NCBI RefSeq assembly: GCF_008831285.2
Contig: NC_045138.2
Location: 27,003,934 to 27,067,933, forward strand
From: Nymphaea colorata
Taxonomy: Eukaryota; Streptophyta; Magnoliopsida; Nymphaeales; Nymphaeaceae
Length of the DNA stretch: 64,000 bases
Direction: 5' to 3'
The notes under the pieces were generated by a model. That model worked only from the letters and a program-made list of their open reading frames with translations, ran no database searches and was not told the origin of the DNA. Positions 1 to 21,105 of the stretch are shown piece after piece. The first letter of the stretch is position 1; the number at the start of each line of letters is the position of its first letter. Position numbers and translations under genes: made by a program.

Positions 1-117
1 GAAGTTCAAGTGGGATATGGAGCCAAGAGCATCGGAAGAAATATGAGAAAGAGTCTGAATTTGAGTCTTGATTCTTTTCTTAGATCATCTATGATGTCTT
101 CAAGAAAGTTTTGTTAG
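1..117 (+). CDS. Possible 3' end of an unidentified plus-strand gene (partial)
   Basis: Frame 1 is open from the first base to a TAG at 115-117, giving 38 residues that begin EVQVGYGAKSIGRNM and end SSRKFC. The piece is basic and serine-rich. It could be the C-terminus of a gene that starts outside the window, but 38 open codons can arise by chance. I do not recognise the family and there is no splice or poly(A) signal to settle it. Confidence 0.2.
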   Translation, partial: EVQVGYGAKSIGRNMRKSLNLSLDSFLRSSMMSSRKFC

Positions 118-770
118 AGAAGTGTGGAGCCTGATCGGCCGATTCCATTCGCGGCGTTGCCGGAAAACTCCTGTAATGGAAGGGCTCAGCATCTCTTCTG
201 TTTATCTTGTTTGAATTAGTGGAGTTTCAGTGCCGCCATGGATGTAAAAGACCCTTGGTCTTTCCAACCCACGTGAATCCTCGTGTTATTGTTTATCTTT
301 CTTCTTCTGAATCTAGAGAGTACAAGACAACATCGCTCTTTAACAAGTGTCAGCAGCATCTCGATTAGATGCAGCTCCTACCTTTGAGATGAGAATATCT
401 AAACTGAACCTACATCCAGAAAGAAAACTGATTAGTCTTTTTCTTTGCAGAATCCAACCAAATGCACGAAAATGGAATTTCGATCGCGGAATGTTGGTTT
501 ACACCCTATCCAGGTCAGGTCTCCTGTGCTCGAAGCTTCATTCAATAGTACATGCTGATGGTAACGTGTTCAATATCATAAAAACAAGGTCAGCAATTTA
601 TTAGCCAAGATGCATGTTACATGTGAAAGAAGTTGAAAACTTAATTCCTTTCATTATTACAGTTGGACAAAATCTGCCCCATTTTGTACCCGGTTTGACA
701 GTTTCATTTATGTACTCCTATATCTTTTACTAAAAGGAAAAAAATTAAAAAAATTCTCAGCTATCACGAG

Positions 771-808
<38 letters not shown>

Positions 809-2702
809 AGAGGCCCTGCCAGCTATTTGAATTTATGACCCTTGTTAAGTCCATTATGTCCAGCTCTGTGAATTTATGACTCTTGTTAAGTCCATTATGT
901 GACTCCTATAGACGGCCTCAGATAGATTAAAACCCAAGTGGGGAGCTGTGCAGTTGACCTCGTTCTCAGGAGACAAGAAGCTTCTTGCATTGGCCTAGCT
1001 GGGTCCATGTCCAGCTCCCTTTAGTTTGGTTCAACTTAAATTTGTAAGGATATCTCAAATGCTCTTAATAATTGCCACCAACACCCGTAATACAGATTGC
1101 AAAGATAAAAGATTTGCTTGTCCACAGTTTCTTTGGAATCTCGCTTCATAAATAGGGTTAGTTATTTGAATGTGTTATTTTTCGTAACATGCCTCATGTA
1201 TGGCTTCCCTTGTCTTCTTATTTGGTGGTTGCTATAGGACGCAGGTGGGTAGGTAGAAAATAATGAGGAAAGTGAGACAACTCTCTCTAAGGAGGCGTTT
1301 GAGACAAGAACGTTGTGATCTTGAACGCATCCTAAAGGCTGGGATACATTCATGCCACAGCGTGCCTCTTCACAAAGGGAGTCGCAGTGATCAAACTAGG
1401 CGTTGATTGATCTCCAACTATCGCTTCTGAATCTTCTTATCAGACCTTACTAGACCATTTTAATTGGTTCTTTTGGTCAAATTGGCTCTCGAGTTCTTCT
1501 TTTCCCTCCCAGTGAGCCTTCAAAAGAGAGGGATGAGTGACTTGAATGAAATGGCATGGAAAGTTCAGATCTCATGAATAAATCTAGGAGAACATTAACT
1601 TACGGTTAAAGTAATAAATTGGGAGCTTTCCAAGTACAATAAGATGGCTGAGTTTGCATCAGACAATCACAGGTATAGTAAGAGGGACTCATCAGAACCC
1701 GAAGATGAATTTGGGAAAATAGCATGTAAAATTTACACAAAGGATACTCCTTTTCAGAAATTGAGATCAGGGTGTTGCTTGTGCATTTTACACAACAAAG
1801 ATCGGCTTTTATCTTTGAATGGTTTTCGCATCCACCATTTGGGACCCTGAACTATGCCCTGAAACGAGGCAAGGCATAAGCCAACCTTCTCACTTTAGTG
1901 TGCTGCTAGACAGCAGTATTACCTGAAACGAGGCAAGGCATATGATTTCAGTACTTGCAGGAGAGAGCGCTGTAGGAGGAAAAGGAAAGAGCAGTAGATA
2001 CAGAAGAGGAAGAAAGGGTGGAGAGCAAACAAGGAAGAAGAAGAAGAAAAAGGATGGGCTAAAGAATATGGGAGGGCGAAAAGAACTGGCGGTCAATGGC
2101 CGCCACAGAAGAATACCAATGGCAAGCATCAATGGCCGATCAATGGTTTGTTTTTTCAGAATTCTCTATATATTTCACAAATACAAATATAAAAAATCTT
2201 GCTACAGATTGATATTAAGCGCTTAATTCAACTGGTTGCTAAAAGACTAATATTAAGCGCTTCACTGAACTCTAAAAGTGAGATCCTCAAAAGCTCCAAG
2301 TCATCTGCCTTTGAAAACTAAACAGGCCGTACAAACGTGCTGAAACATGACTGCGTACTAAAGCATGATATCTCACTGTGTCTGTTTTCATTTGCGTTTG
2401 TGAGTTTATCTTCTTCAAGCTTACTCTTAATTTTTGGCTCGTGAATCACTTCACTGAATCAGAGCAATGGTATCATAGGAGCTTTAGAGCAGATGCAGAT
2501 CATGCAGGCTACTTTCAACTTGAGTATAAGAGAATGTAGGCTTTGGTACCGCTCCAAAATCAGATAATAAACCTAGTAAATTCAACTCCCTGAAGTGAAA
2601 TTTACATCGTGAGTAAACGCCACTAGTGTATTGAAGTCCATATGTTGGTTCAGACAAGCATGAGCTGCTGCAACTTACGCTCTGGTGTGTTATGGACAGA
2701 CG
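118..2702. other. No supported gene; downstream flank of the receptor kinase
   Basis: AT-rich sequence with a (TA)n tract at about 773-804 and a purine-rich AAG/GGA stretch at about 1960-2080 that creates artificial lysine-rich reading frames. Part of 2300-2702 is probably the 3' untranslated region of the minus-strand kinase. The phrase GAAACGAGGCAAGGCATA occurs twice, near 1862 and 1926. Nothing else is supported. Confidence 0.5.
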
Positions 2703-10398
<7,696 letters not shown>

Positions 10399-11491
10399 AG
10401 CCAGACGAAGAACACCAACCTCCAGCAATGAAAACCCACCACCAACAGTCCTTCATGCTACACCATGCGAAGGACCACCTAAGTGCATTCCCGCTGCCAT
10501 TATCCACCCGCACACCACTTTCCCCAGAAACCAGAAACAGAGTCCAATACCACAATCATTTCCAGACACCAGAACACCCAAAAAAGGATCAGAAAAGCGG
10601 AAATGCGCAATCAAGTTTGGAGCTTCTGCAAGGGAATTGAGAGGCTTGTGAAGAAAGGAATGCTTCCAATATCCAAAGCCATCAATTGCCAAACTCAAAC
10701 GTGGAACAAGAAAAAGTCTGACACCTGGTTGCTGCTTTTCAAATGCAACCCAACTTCCTTGATGAAGCAACTCGGTTGGGAATTCAATAGTTGGTTGTTT
10801 CTATCCACTTTTGTCGAAGGAAAAGAAGAAAGAAGACAGAGGCCGTGGTGGTGAAAAAATATTTTAGTGACAACAAGCTCTGGACTCTTCGTAGACAACA
10901 CGAGTTCGTTTCATGCGCCGCTCTGTGGCTGCCAACTCCACCACCAACAGAGGACGCCGTTGTCCTTCCGTCGCGACCCAATTGCCATCTCAAATCTGGA
11001 CGGACCCCACCGTGGATCTTTAGCTTGACGGTGGTTGGTGCCTGGTAGTTAGTGAAGAGAAAGAGAGGTTGGCTACCCTCGATTGTACCATACCATCAGA
11101 TGTGGGCTCGTACGCATGACAAAACTCATCCTTCCACCGCCCAACTCAACTCTTGCAAAGTTCATCATTCAACCGCCAATGTGACTCGCTTCTTGGTTTG
11201 CATAAAAGGATGAAACTCACGAGACTCGCGCAGGAGGCCCACAAATTGCTTACTGCAAAACATTGTGAACAATCGATTCCTGAACATATATATATATATA
11301 TATAAGGATTCAAATATGTTGGATGTCAAACGATTAAAAATAAAAAATTCGTCATTAGAAGTACTGTAAATTGTTGTCAAATGTATAAACCATTGTTACA
11401 TTACAAACTGTTGCTAATGTTCCTGTTGTTACTGTTTAGCAACATATAACATCTAGCAATTTGAGCTTATACATATGCGTGTGTATAAAAA

Positions 11492-11534
<43 letters not shown>

Positions 11535-11693
11535 GCTAAATAAAACACCATAGCTAAAAGCTCCATCAACTACTATTCAAAACATTATAAATTGCTGCTA
11601 CACAACAAACCATTGGTAGTACTTTTGCTGCATGCATGGTGCTTTTAGCAAGGGTTTAGATATTTAGTTACCCAGTGTCATCGGCAGGTAGAT

Positions 11694-11740
<47 letters not shown>

Positions 11741-13113
11741 AAAATAAGGTGGAACTCACAAGAAAAGTTGATTGCAGGTGGGTGGACTTTAGATTATTGT
11801 CTTGTGTAGTTTATATGACTAACTTTCGCATTCCACAAAGGGATCAATCCCGTGACTCCATTATTCTCTTCAATTTCTGGTGTCAATCGTAATAGAAACA
11901 TTACTGGAGGTGAGCAAACTTTCAACGAATTAAAGGTATGAAAAGTTCTCGTTACTTGAACTCTTGTCCACTTTCAATTTGAATATATTATATCTCTTCC
12001 CATTTCCGAATCTTCATTAGTTTAATATCATACAAAATAAAAAGAGGCAGGTACTAGTAGTTGAGAAGCAAAGAAAAAAGTTTAGTAGTAAGACGTAGGT
12101 GAGATAAGGAGGGAGGAGGAGAAGAGTCCGAGACAATGCTACCCGCGATTTTTTGTACCTTTTACAAGTGAGGCTACAATGGGGGCCGCATTCCCCTTTC
12201 TAATGGCCAGACAAGTTGGATATGAGATGATGTATATTGTAGACACATTATGTGTTTGTTTACCTCAATTTAGAGACTGCTTATGATCTCGAATCGGAGG
12301 ATATAAAGTCTGATCGCCCTGGTTGGACCTCAGATTTTAAGGTCCTTGCTACTATGTATGGATTTCAGTTGAGTCTCAAATCTAAGATCCAAAACTACCA
12401 ACCATATCATTAAGCTTTTCTATATAGGTTCGAAACCAAAATTCTTACCTGCATCTGCGCTCTGGATGTTCACATATTCAAATTCAATTTTGGATCTGAA
12501 TGTGAACAAAGAAAAGCATGTCTGAATCTGGCATCCGAATTCACAATCAGAATCTGATAATTGAATTCATTTCTTGAATTTGAATCCAAATTTTAAACTG
12601 AATCCAGCTGACCTTCAAAATGTAAGGGCACCAGGCGTAGGATATTTATTTAAAACAAAATTTGATCTGGAGATGAACCCAAATTTGACTGAATGTCATT
12701 TCTTAAATTCGAATCCAATCTGATTTATTAATCAGATATTAAATTATTTTTCATATTTGAGTTTTTCAAAATGGTTAGGTTGGATTTCCAATTCAAATTG
12801 GATATATTGTCATCCTTATTATCAACTATTGGACGCTGAAATGAACAAAATACCCTCAAAACTAGAACTCCTGTAAGGACAAAAATGAAAAGTTTAAGAA
12901 TTTAGCTTTCCAGGAAAAGACTAAAGTGCCCTTATTCTGCCTGGTGGTGGCTTAGGTGCACACAACCCATATACACAGTAAGAGCATGGAGACATTATGG
13001 TAATTTTTTAAAAATGATTGTCCTTTTTAGTCTTCTTACTTTTCTCAACCATCTAGTCGGCCTTGGTTAGATGTTTGGGTGTCTCTATTTAACTAAAATA
13101 GTCGTTAACTCAC

Positions 13114-13158
<45 letters not shown>

Positions 13159-15883
13159 AAATAGTAGCTTTGGCTTTTTATAATTACTCAGCCATCTAAT
13201 CAGGACCGTTCGATCTAACATGATGGATAGTTAAGAAAAAAACAATAAGAAAAAGATGATAGACATTTTCGTCATCTAACATTAGTTCTCACATTTTTCT
13301 CTCAACCATCCATCTACATTAGATGGATGGTTTTAATTACATGACTTAGTAACTTTGGATAACCATGGTCACCATTTATATATATATACACACAAGTAAA
13401 AACCAGGCCACTTGGGTAAGGGACACAAACCAGACTTATTAAAATCAATTATTAAAATTTTTTTTTTTGAAATATGACCTTATAGATATGATCTTCAAAG
13501 TGACTTGATGAGAAACATATATTAAGTTAGTTGTTTTCTTATTTAAATAATGTTTTTTAATAGTAAAAAAATGAATGAATTTTATAACTTCAAAATTTTG
13601 ATAATATAAAAATCATTTTTTTGACAAAAATGACTTGAACCAATGTATGATTTATATTAAATTAGTGTTTATAAACACATTAGAAGGTTCATATTTAGTT
13701 TAAAGTACCTTTTAACATAGAGGACCGGTTTTAATCCCTTACTGAAGTAGTTTGCTGCCTACTAGAGAGAGAGCACTAAGGGGGAGTAAAACGAAAAAAT
13801 TACCGAACACTTTCAAAATGTGCACATATTACAAACAGGTATAACATTTTCAAAATTTGCACATATTACAAATAGGAAAGTTCTTTTCAAAAAAATTAGC
13901 GTATTTTCTTTTATATTTAATTAAAATTAAATTACTATAACATGCACAAATATTTACCATGTCATAACAAATTCAATTAATTTCATAGGTAATTTTGTTT
14001 CACCTTAGGCTAACTTCTCCACACACTTCAAATAAGAATGTGATTTTCACCATCCTCAAATAATTAAACTTTATATAAAGCGACCGAATCCCTACGGCCA
14101 GACGGCTATCTAGCCTCTCACACACATCTTGAGAGGCTGGCTTTCTAGAGAGCTATTTCAGCATTTCATTTTTTATAAATTGGCAATTCAGAGAAAAAGT
14201 TCACCTCTCTTGTTTTTTTTTCTTTCAATAGTTAATTTAGAAAATTAAATAGTTAATTTAGAAAAAGAAATTCAAATGCTGAGATGGTTTCTTTTGAACT
14301 TTTGACTCAAGGGTCTACTGAGGGCTGCACAACGAGTCGAGCCAACTCAGGTTTGACTCGAATTCACTCGAAAAAGCTCAGCTCGAGTTCGACTCATTTA
14401 TAAACGAGTCATGAATCTAAGAACTCAGGAGTCAAACTCGGAAAACTCGGATCAATAGATGACTGAGTTAGCGAGTTGACCAAGGTCAGGGTTAGCGAGT
14501 TGACCAAGGTCAGGTCGTAAATTTTATACTGTATTTTTACTTTAATTTTGTAGTGTAATCTACTGGCTCCCTACTCAGCATAGAACAATACGATTTTGGT
14601 TATGATTTGTGGACAACACTCCAACCAATATAATTTTCACGTAAATGAACAAGAAAATTAGTGTGGATCGAAATGGTAGAGGTAACATAAAAGTTGGGTT
14701 TTTATTTTTAATTTTCTTTTTTTTTTTGGTTTTTATCTAGGCTTAAGTGTCAGACATACAACAGAATTATATTGTCTGCATGTCGGATTTTAAAAAGCAA
14801 GGATTGTGAATAGAATGAGATACATAAATCATTTTTGTTCATATGACCACATTTAATTATAGCAACTTAGAAGATCAAAGATTGGCAATCAAATCAACCA
14901 TATAAATCACGTTTACCCCACATGTAGTTAAAGCAACTTAAAGCTAGGAGTCAACTGTACAAATGACGTTTATATGGCCACATTTGATTAAACAATTCTA
15001 AAGTAGAAAACAACTATGTAAATCACGTCTATATGGCTACATTTAATAATGTCTAGAAATCCTTGCTTGCAGGCATTTTTTAGTTAAAAGTTTAAATACA
15101 TACTACATAATCTTTATTCACCTGATGTGGCACTCACTTTCACTGACAATGTCAAAAGAAGCCCCAGGTTCAGTCACAAGGAGTAGAAGAGGTATTTTAT
15201 CCTACCGCTCAGATAAGAACTAAAGCTTCCACTCAACCTCTAGTCTCTCCGTCAGGTACAAGGCCTATATTTAGTGCCTCGTGGGTGCTCACCCCTACCA
15301 TGCTTCAACTTGCATGTTAGGTAAGTAAAGATGTGATGTGGTGAAAATAAAAAATGAAAACTGGCCTCAGTTTAGGTAATGTCTTGTTAAAACACATTAA
15401 TCTTTACACCTTTTAATCTTCTTTTTAACATAAGTTCATCTTTTCACAATTAAGCTAGAGCACTTTGTGTGTTATGCAGCTAATGCAGGGAACCTGTATT
15501 CCTACAGTTTAACTCTAGAGAGAGACATTTTTATCATTTTAAAGGAGCATTTTTCTTTTTCATTTTACTTTTGCCCTTACAAGCGAGATCCTCACATTTT
15601 CACAGCAAGGGCATTTTGGTCATTTTCAGCTCCCAACACACGGCCCCTGTTGGCAGCCTTATAAGGCCGACAATAACAAAAAACTAGGCCCTTGTTTAAA
15701 GCATAAAAATCATATTTGAAATGATGGGTAATCTAAAGTATGGTTTGAGAAGGCTTCAATTATGATAATATGGTACTTAAAACATCCAATAATAATGCTG
15801 AATGGGGCCGTTTCAATGGAACGTCCCAAGTAACATGAGGAGCAGTAATGTTTTAGACGGCACAGAGAAAAGGATCCCGGAAA
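10399..15883. other. Gene-poor interval with microsatellites and degenerate repeats
   Basis: The first several hundred bases should hold the 5' leader and promoter of the kinase gene. Beyond that I see (TA)n at about 11286-11304, 11698-11737 and 13117-13154, a (GT)n/(GA)n compound tract at about 11492-11530, and many near-copies of GAATCCGAATTTGAAT-like words at 12420-12800. An ACTCGAGCT-rich stretch lies at 14320-14460. These look like decayed dispersed repeats. No open frame has convincing coding character. Confidence 0.5.
14467..14514. repeat. Two-copy 24-bp tandem repeat
   Basis: The unit GTTAGCGAGTTGACCAAGGT plus CAGG occurs twice head to tail within a CTCGAG/GAGTCG-rich dispersed repeat. 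Confidence 0.85.
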
Positions 15884-17162
15884 TCAAGGTGCAGAACGGC
15901 CTGGACGAGACAGAGGACGAAGAACCAAGGGAACCCCAGACGAAGGCCTCAATGTAAGGACGATGGCCGGAGAGTGAGAATAATTGTGCGAGAGAGACCA
16001 CGAGAAGCTGGACAGTATCATGGACAGAACGATCTTGTACTCCATCTTGAACAGGTTTTGGCCCACACAGGTCCTGGCTCCGAGCCCGAAGGGCACGAAC
16101 CCGAGCCTGTGCTTGCACGCCGACGACGGGCCGTCCTTGAACCTCTCTGGCCTGAACTCGTTGACATCTTCCCCCCATAAGCATGGGTCATGGTTTAAAC
16201 CCACTATGTCGAACCAGATATTCGTCCCTTTGGGGATCACCAATTCTCCGACTTGCATCTCTTTCCTCGCTTGCCTTTGCGCATTCGGCGCCGGACTGTA
16301 CAGCCTCAGCACCTCGTTCATCACCCATGTCATCTTCAAATATTATATCACTAACATTAGATCAGTATATATATATAGATATATTAAAGAGAGAGAGAGA
16401 GAGAGAGAGAGAGAACTTGCAGTTGAAGTAGTACCTTTTGTAGATGAGGGATTACGTTGGCATCAATAGGCTGTCCTCCGGTGACCTCCATAACCTCTTC
16501 CCTGAGAGACTGTTGCCATTCAGGGTGCAAGGCCAAGAGGAACAAGGTCCAGGTGAGTGCCAGTGCCGTGGTTTCGTGCCCACCGAAGATGAAGGTCTTG
16601 CACTCGTCTACCAGGTCCTGCTCGGAGAGCTCCTTCCCATGACGCGAGTCGCCGGCGGCTCTCTTCTGGTCCTGCTGAAGAAGGCCCAGCAGGTCGTCGT
16701 ACAGGCTGTGGCCTCCGGCTCTTGGCGTCTCTATCACCGAGAGAATCCGCCGGTCGATGTCCTTCCCCAGCCTTTGGATTCTCGTGGACTGCTTGGGGTT
16801 GAAAAGGTTGCCGAACGGGACACCGACGAGCCTTTGGTTGCGGAACAGCACGCTCTGCACCGAGCTCATCTCCTCGAACACTTCTTTCACTTGTTGGTAG
16901 CTCTGGCCGAAGGTGATTTTTGCTATGACATTGGCCGTAGCTCTAACCAGGTCCTTCTCAACGTCGATCTCAGCAGTAGCTGCATCCTTCGTTTGGTCTT
17001 CCCAGTTTTGCAGCATATCGCTAGCGGAGTCTATTATTACACCGGCCAACTTCTGCACGTAAAAAGAAAGTCAACAGATGTCTAAGTTAAAGTGCTCAGG
17101 CAAGGGAATCAATGGCGTTTGGTGATTGCATTGATGATGACGGTGATGGTGATGATGATATA

Positions 17163-17199
<37 letters not shown>

Positions 17200-18454
17200 A
17201 CAGTACCTTGAGATTAGATGGGAAGAAAGCAGGTGAGAGGGTGTGCCTACGGTGAGACCAATTGTCCCCGTCCAGCATAAGCAAGCCATTGCCAAACAGG
17301 GATTGCCTGTCCGTTCTGAAAACAGATGGCTTGCCCCAACTCATGCTTCGATGATCACCCGCTGATATCATCTGCTTTATCAACTCTGGCTCCGCTACGT
17401 ACAAGAACGGCTCCGTGCCTATCCAGTACACGAAAACCTTTCCTGAAAAGAGAAGGAAAGAGAATTAAACAAAAAGGAACAATTACACGAGTATTACAAT
17501 ATGAAATATTTTGAGTATTTGGCCAACATGCGTCTTCATTTTTTGGGAGCAACAAAAGAGAAGCAGAAGGAAACAAGTCATTGTTCATTTTCCATCGAGT
17601 TGGTAATCTAAGAATGCCAATGAAATTCACTGAGACCCTTTATTCAAGTTTCGATTCTATGCGTTTTGATGCCTAAGCTTAATTTCGCTTCATCTTTGTT
17701 CTCCTAAGCCTTTGTTGTTCGAGCTCACCTTCAATTTAAATAGAACTCGCAAGTGGTAGAAGCTCATACATCTCAAGTTATCCATTAAATTGCACAACAT
17801 TTGTGCAATTACATTTCAGAAATCAAATGTTAATGTAAGTCTTTAGCCGCCTATAATTCATGATGAGGGTTATCAACTAAGTGAGTACTGAAAAAAAAAA
17901 AACAAAGAAGAAAAAAAAAAGATGAAGGGTACTGTAACTCTGTAAGTAGGTGACGTGAATTAGATGACCAAGTGAGTGAAATGTTTCATTTCCATGCTAA
18001 TGAAAATGACCTAAGAGTTCATGAACTTGCTTCCAGGACGTATTACCAAACACTTGGAAAGATCTAAGTTACTGAAACTGAAAAAAGATCTTCATCTCAA
18101 GCTCATGGGGAATTAGGAATATTAGACAGATGGTGCACACAATGGTGCTGCTGCTATGCTGAACTTACCAAATGCTTTCCGCCACTCCGCAAAGTGAGGG
18201 AAGAGCAAGGGATGAATGTCATGGGTTATTAGGGACATTGGGGAGCCATGGACGACTGTGCTGCGGGCAAGCTTCCTCATGGTCGAGATATTACCGAGAG
18301 GGAAAGATGGTGATGGCCCTCTCAGCCCATTCCTCTCGAGAACTCTCCTCACTATCAAAGGACGAACAAAACACCTATAGAGGACAGCGCCACAAACGCA
18401 GAGGAGGAAGCAAACAGGAGCCATGATAAGGCTCAGAATCTGCACGAATTCCAT
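15884..18454 (-). CDS. Cytochrome P450, CYP715-like (CYP72 clan), 4 exons
   Basis: Exons (minus): 18454-18169, 17442-17207, 17052-16435 and 16333-15884, with GT-AG introns and 529 codons. The start is the first ATG in frame. An N-terminal membrane anchor (residues about 3-25) targets the enzyme to the ER. The I-helix GGHETT is at 331-336, the ExxR motif (NEVLR) at 386-390, PERF at 442-445, and the heme loop FGLGARTCVG at 462-471 with Cys469 as iron ligand. All catalytic landmarks are present and the length is normal. The phrases YWIGTEPFLYVAEPE and WGKPSVFRTDR resemble CYP715A more than CYP714 or CYP735, from memory of those families. CYP72-clan enzymes modify hormones and terpenoids; the substrate here is unknown. 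CYP714 remains an alternative. Confidence 0.9.
16388..16414. repeat. (GA)n microsatellite inside P450 intron 3
   Basis: About 13 GA units lie in the 101-bp intron 16334-16434. On the transcribed strand they form a CT-rich pyrimidine tract. Confidence 0.9.
17167..17197. repeat. (GA)n microsatellite inside P450 intron 2
   Basis: About 15 GA units begin a few bases inside the 5' end of intron 17053-17206, right after the GTACTG donor. The transcript carries them as CUCU. Confidence 0.9.
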
Positions 18455-19559
18455 CTCCACAAGCTTTTTTACAGACTCCAAAGATTACTAACTCTTTTGT
18501 GTGTCGTCTACACTGCACCACAGGAATGCATAGAAGCTGAGTATTTATAGAGAGAAAAGGAGGCGTAATGACTTCGGAAAGTACACACATGGGCAGATTT
18601 GGAGCGGAGGAATTTGACCACCGGCCGTTTCCAGAGGCGACACTGTGGGGGCAAAGACAGGCGTCTCCTGGTCTGTTTGTTCATATGGTTACTGTGTGAA
18701 CGTGTCCGGATCTAATGTCTGTCAAAGACTCACTTATTCATTCTCAATATTTGGTCTCGGAGTTCACTTCGAGCCCGAGGTTCTGAAGTGAGTCCGAATC
18801 TGGGCAGCTCTAGGGCTTTCAGCATTGCATGCATGCATTGGAATTAGGATTTTTTTCGATTCCGGATTTGGATTTGGACATGGGAGAAGAACAACATATC
18901 TGAGTCTCAATAACTTTTGATCCTGCTGTCCAAAGTTGAGTATATGATAAATGACTAAAATGCCCCTGAACTGTAAAAAAAGAAAAAAGAAAAGAAAAAT
19001 TGAAAAGTAAGCTGGTTCGGGTCCACATTCAAAAAGTGTTTCTTGATTACATCTGCTTTAAATTCAATATTTAAAGCAGATACATAAAATAATAACATAT
19101 TGTGACAGGTTGCCAAACACCTTTAAATGAACCAGTTCAAGCCAAGGCAATATAGGTTGCAAATGGGTCGGATTTGGTAGAGGGGTGTCAGTATGTTTTT
19201 TTGGCTACTTTGTATCAATTCTGATAGGCCACGCTTTATCTTATAAATAGTTCCAACTTCCAGTCTCCAGTTTGTCCTACACTTTTGGCTAATATTTTCA
19301 TAAACCTTTTAGTCAATAAATTTCAGAATGATAGTTAACGTGGTGGCGCGTTTGAATTTACATTTATTTGGCTCCCAAACGCATGGAAAGAAATGCAATA
19401 TTCCAGATCCAAATGTATGCGGTGGTCATGTGGTAGTCATGTTAGTTAGTTAAATGTGATTGTCATAAGTGAAAGTTGGTAGGTAGCCAGTCGCCATCTA
19501 GGATGTTTGTTGCATCAACTTTTTCTGTTAAAAAAAAAACCACTGACATGAAAGTTGAA

Positions 19560-19990
19560 GCATAGCAGAATCGCCACCTTAAAACATGATGGTCGTAGGC
19601 GAAGAGTGGTAGACAACCAGTTGCCGTCTCGAATGCTTGTGACATCAGCTTTTTTGCGATGCAAAAGGAGACCACATAATAGAGTCACCACCTTAAAACA
19701 CCGAAAGCAGAATTACTACCTTAAAAAATGGCATGAAAGGTAGAACCTTCTTTTTTGTGCTGCAAAAGGAGACCACGAAGTCAAAGTTGAAGCATAGCAA
19801 AATCACTACCCTAAACCACCAAAAGGAGGTTTAGTACCCTAAAAAATGGCAGAAAAGGTAGAGCCTTCTTTTTTGTGCTAAAAAATGAGACCACCGACAT
19901 GAAGGTTGAAGCATATAAGAATTGACACCTTCAAACACCGAAAGCGCAATTAGTATCCTAAGAAATGACAGAAAAGTTAGAGCCTTCGAC
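19560..19990. repeat. Imperfect tandem repeat, unit about 118-120 bp, roughly 3.5 copies
   Basis: Successive units carry the same word order: CCACCTTAAAACACC or a variant, then CTTAAAAAATGGCA..AAAGGTAGA, CCTTCTTTTTTGTGCT, GGAGACCAC and GTTGAAGCATA. Unit starts are near 19687, 19805 and 19923, with a more diverged copy before 19687. No coding capacity is visible. Confidence 0.8.
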
Positions 19991-20025
19991 CCTCACGTTG
20001 AACATATGACCCTACCATACACTTT

Positions 20026-20116
20026 CTCTATATGTGATATCATATTTAATTACATTCCTTGATGGAGACCCCTACATGTGATATCATATTTAATTACATT
20101 CGTTGATTGAGGCCCC
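20026..20116. repeat. Two-copy tandem repeat of about 46 bp
   Basis: The block running from TGTGATATCATATTTAATTA to the GAGACCCCT/GAGGCCCCT end occurs twice with a few substitutions. Confidence 0.8.
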
Positions 20117-20908
20117 TGAAGTTGCAACGCTAAAATTTATGCTCTCCTGAATCCTTATTTCTTCCTTTTGCTTACTGCGTGGTTGTTGCTGGAGATTTCA
20201 GTGTTATTTCGTCCATAATCAAACATTAAAGCCAAAAACAATGGCTTTTAAGTTGGTGCATCGCCATGTTATTAGTTAATATAGCTCCATATAGTAGGAC
20301 AATACATGGCGTTTTTTTTTTAAAAAAATTCTTAAGTCGATCTAAAGCATTTTGAATTAATTTTTACAATCATAAAATAAAGAAGGCAATAATGTTTTCT
20401 ACAAAATTGGCTACAAGGGCTAGTGGGTGCTCGCTTCCAAACGATTGTGTGTGATTAAAAATCAAATCATGGTTTTATGAAAACCAAGTTTTCAAAAAGT
20501 CGGATTAAATAGGATGTGTGGATGACAAGATAAAATCTTGGAGAAAGAAAAAGATAAAAGACAAATTTTGGTGAAAAGATGGGGAAGTAGGTCTTTAAAG
20601 CCCTTTATAAAAACCAAGTTTGTTGGAACTGGATTTTATAAGATCTAGTTTTGATTTCAAAGCAAACCTCAATTTTGAACCAAAAGTTCAATTTTGAGCT
20701 GCCATCCAATTATTTTTCATTCTTTCTTTTAATTTTTCTTGAATTCAAAAGTGATTTTGAAAAGACATATTATCCATTGTTATCATGTCCGCTACCAATA
20801 AATGAAACCAATAATTTCAAATGGACGTTCACACCACCTTTCCTTTTTTTTTTATTCATTCTGATCCACTTCTTAATTGAAAATGAAAAACGTCGGTTTT
20901 CGGTTGCC

Positions 20909-21105
20909 GCACTAAAAAAAACGTTAATTTTACCGACGGTTAAAACGGCTAGTAAAATTCCAAAACCGTCAGTAAACCGTTTACCGAAGGCAGGAGCGTC
21001 GATATAGATAGAGCATCGCTGAAGCTTTCAGTGATGGCCTTTCAAATCGTCAGTATATGGAACGCTTACACTGACGGAGACCTGTGTCAGTAAAAACTTT
21101 TTGCT
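20909..21105. mobile_element. CACTA (En/Spm)-like terminal fragment
   Basis: A CACTAAAAAAAACG end at 20909 is followed by subterminal words of the ACCGACGG/CCGTCAGTAAA type in both orientations, ending near GTCAGTAAAAAC. CACTA transposons have this arrangement. No transposase and no opposite CACTA end are visible, so it is a remnant or a non-autonomous element. A neighbouring minus-strand frame (21246-21031, beginning MSNAFFVVQ) might be captured sequence, but I cannot identify it. Confidence 0.5.

Larger units (their letters stand above)
18455..20908. other. P450 upstream region and repeat-rich spacer
   Basis: The first few hundred bases should include the P450 promoter and leader. Further out is AT-rich sequence with the tandem repeats listed separately. 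No frame looks coding. Confidence 0.45.

Noticed and set aside
1942-2226. Lysine-rich 94-codon frame
   Set aside because: It arises from an AAG/GGA purine tract and has no domain.
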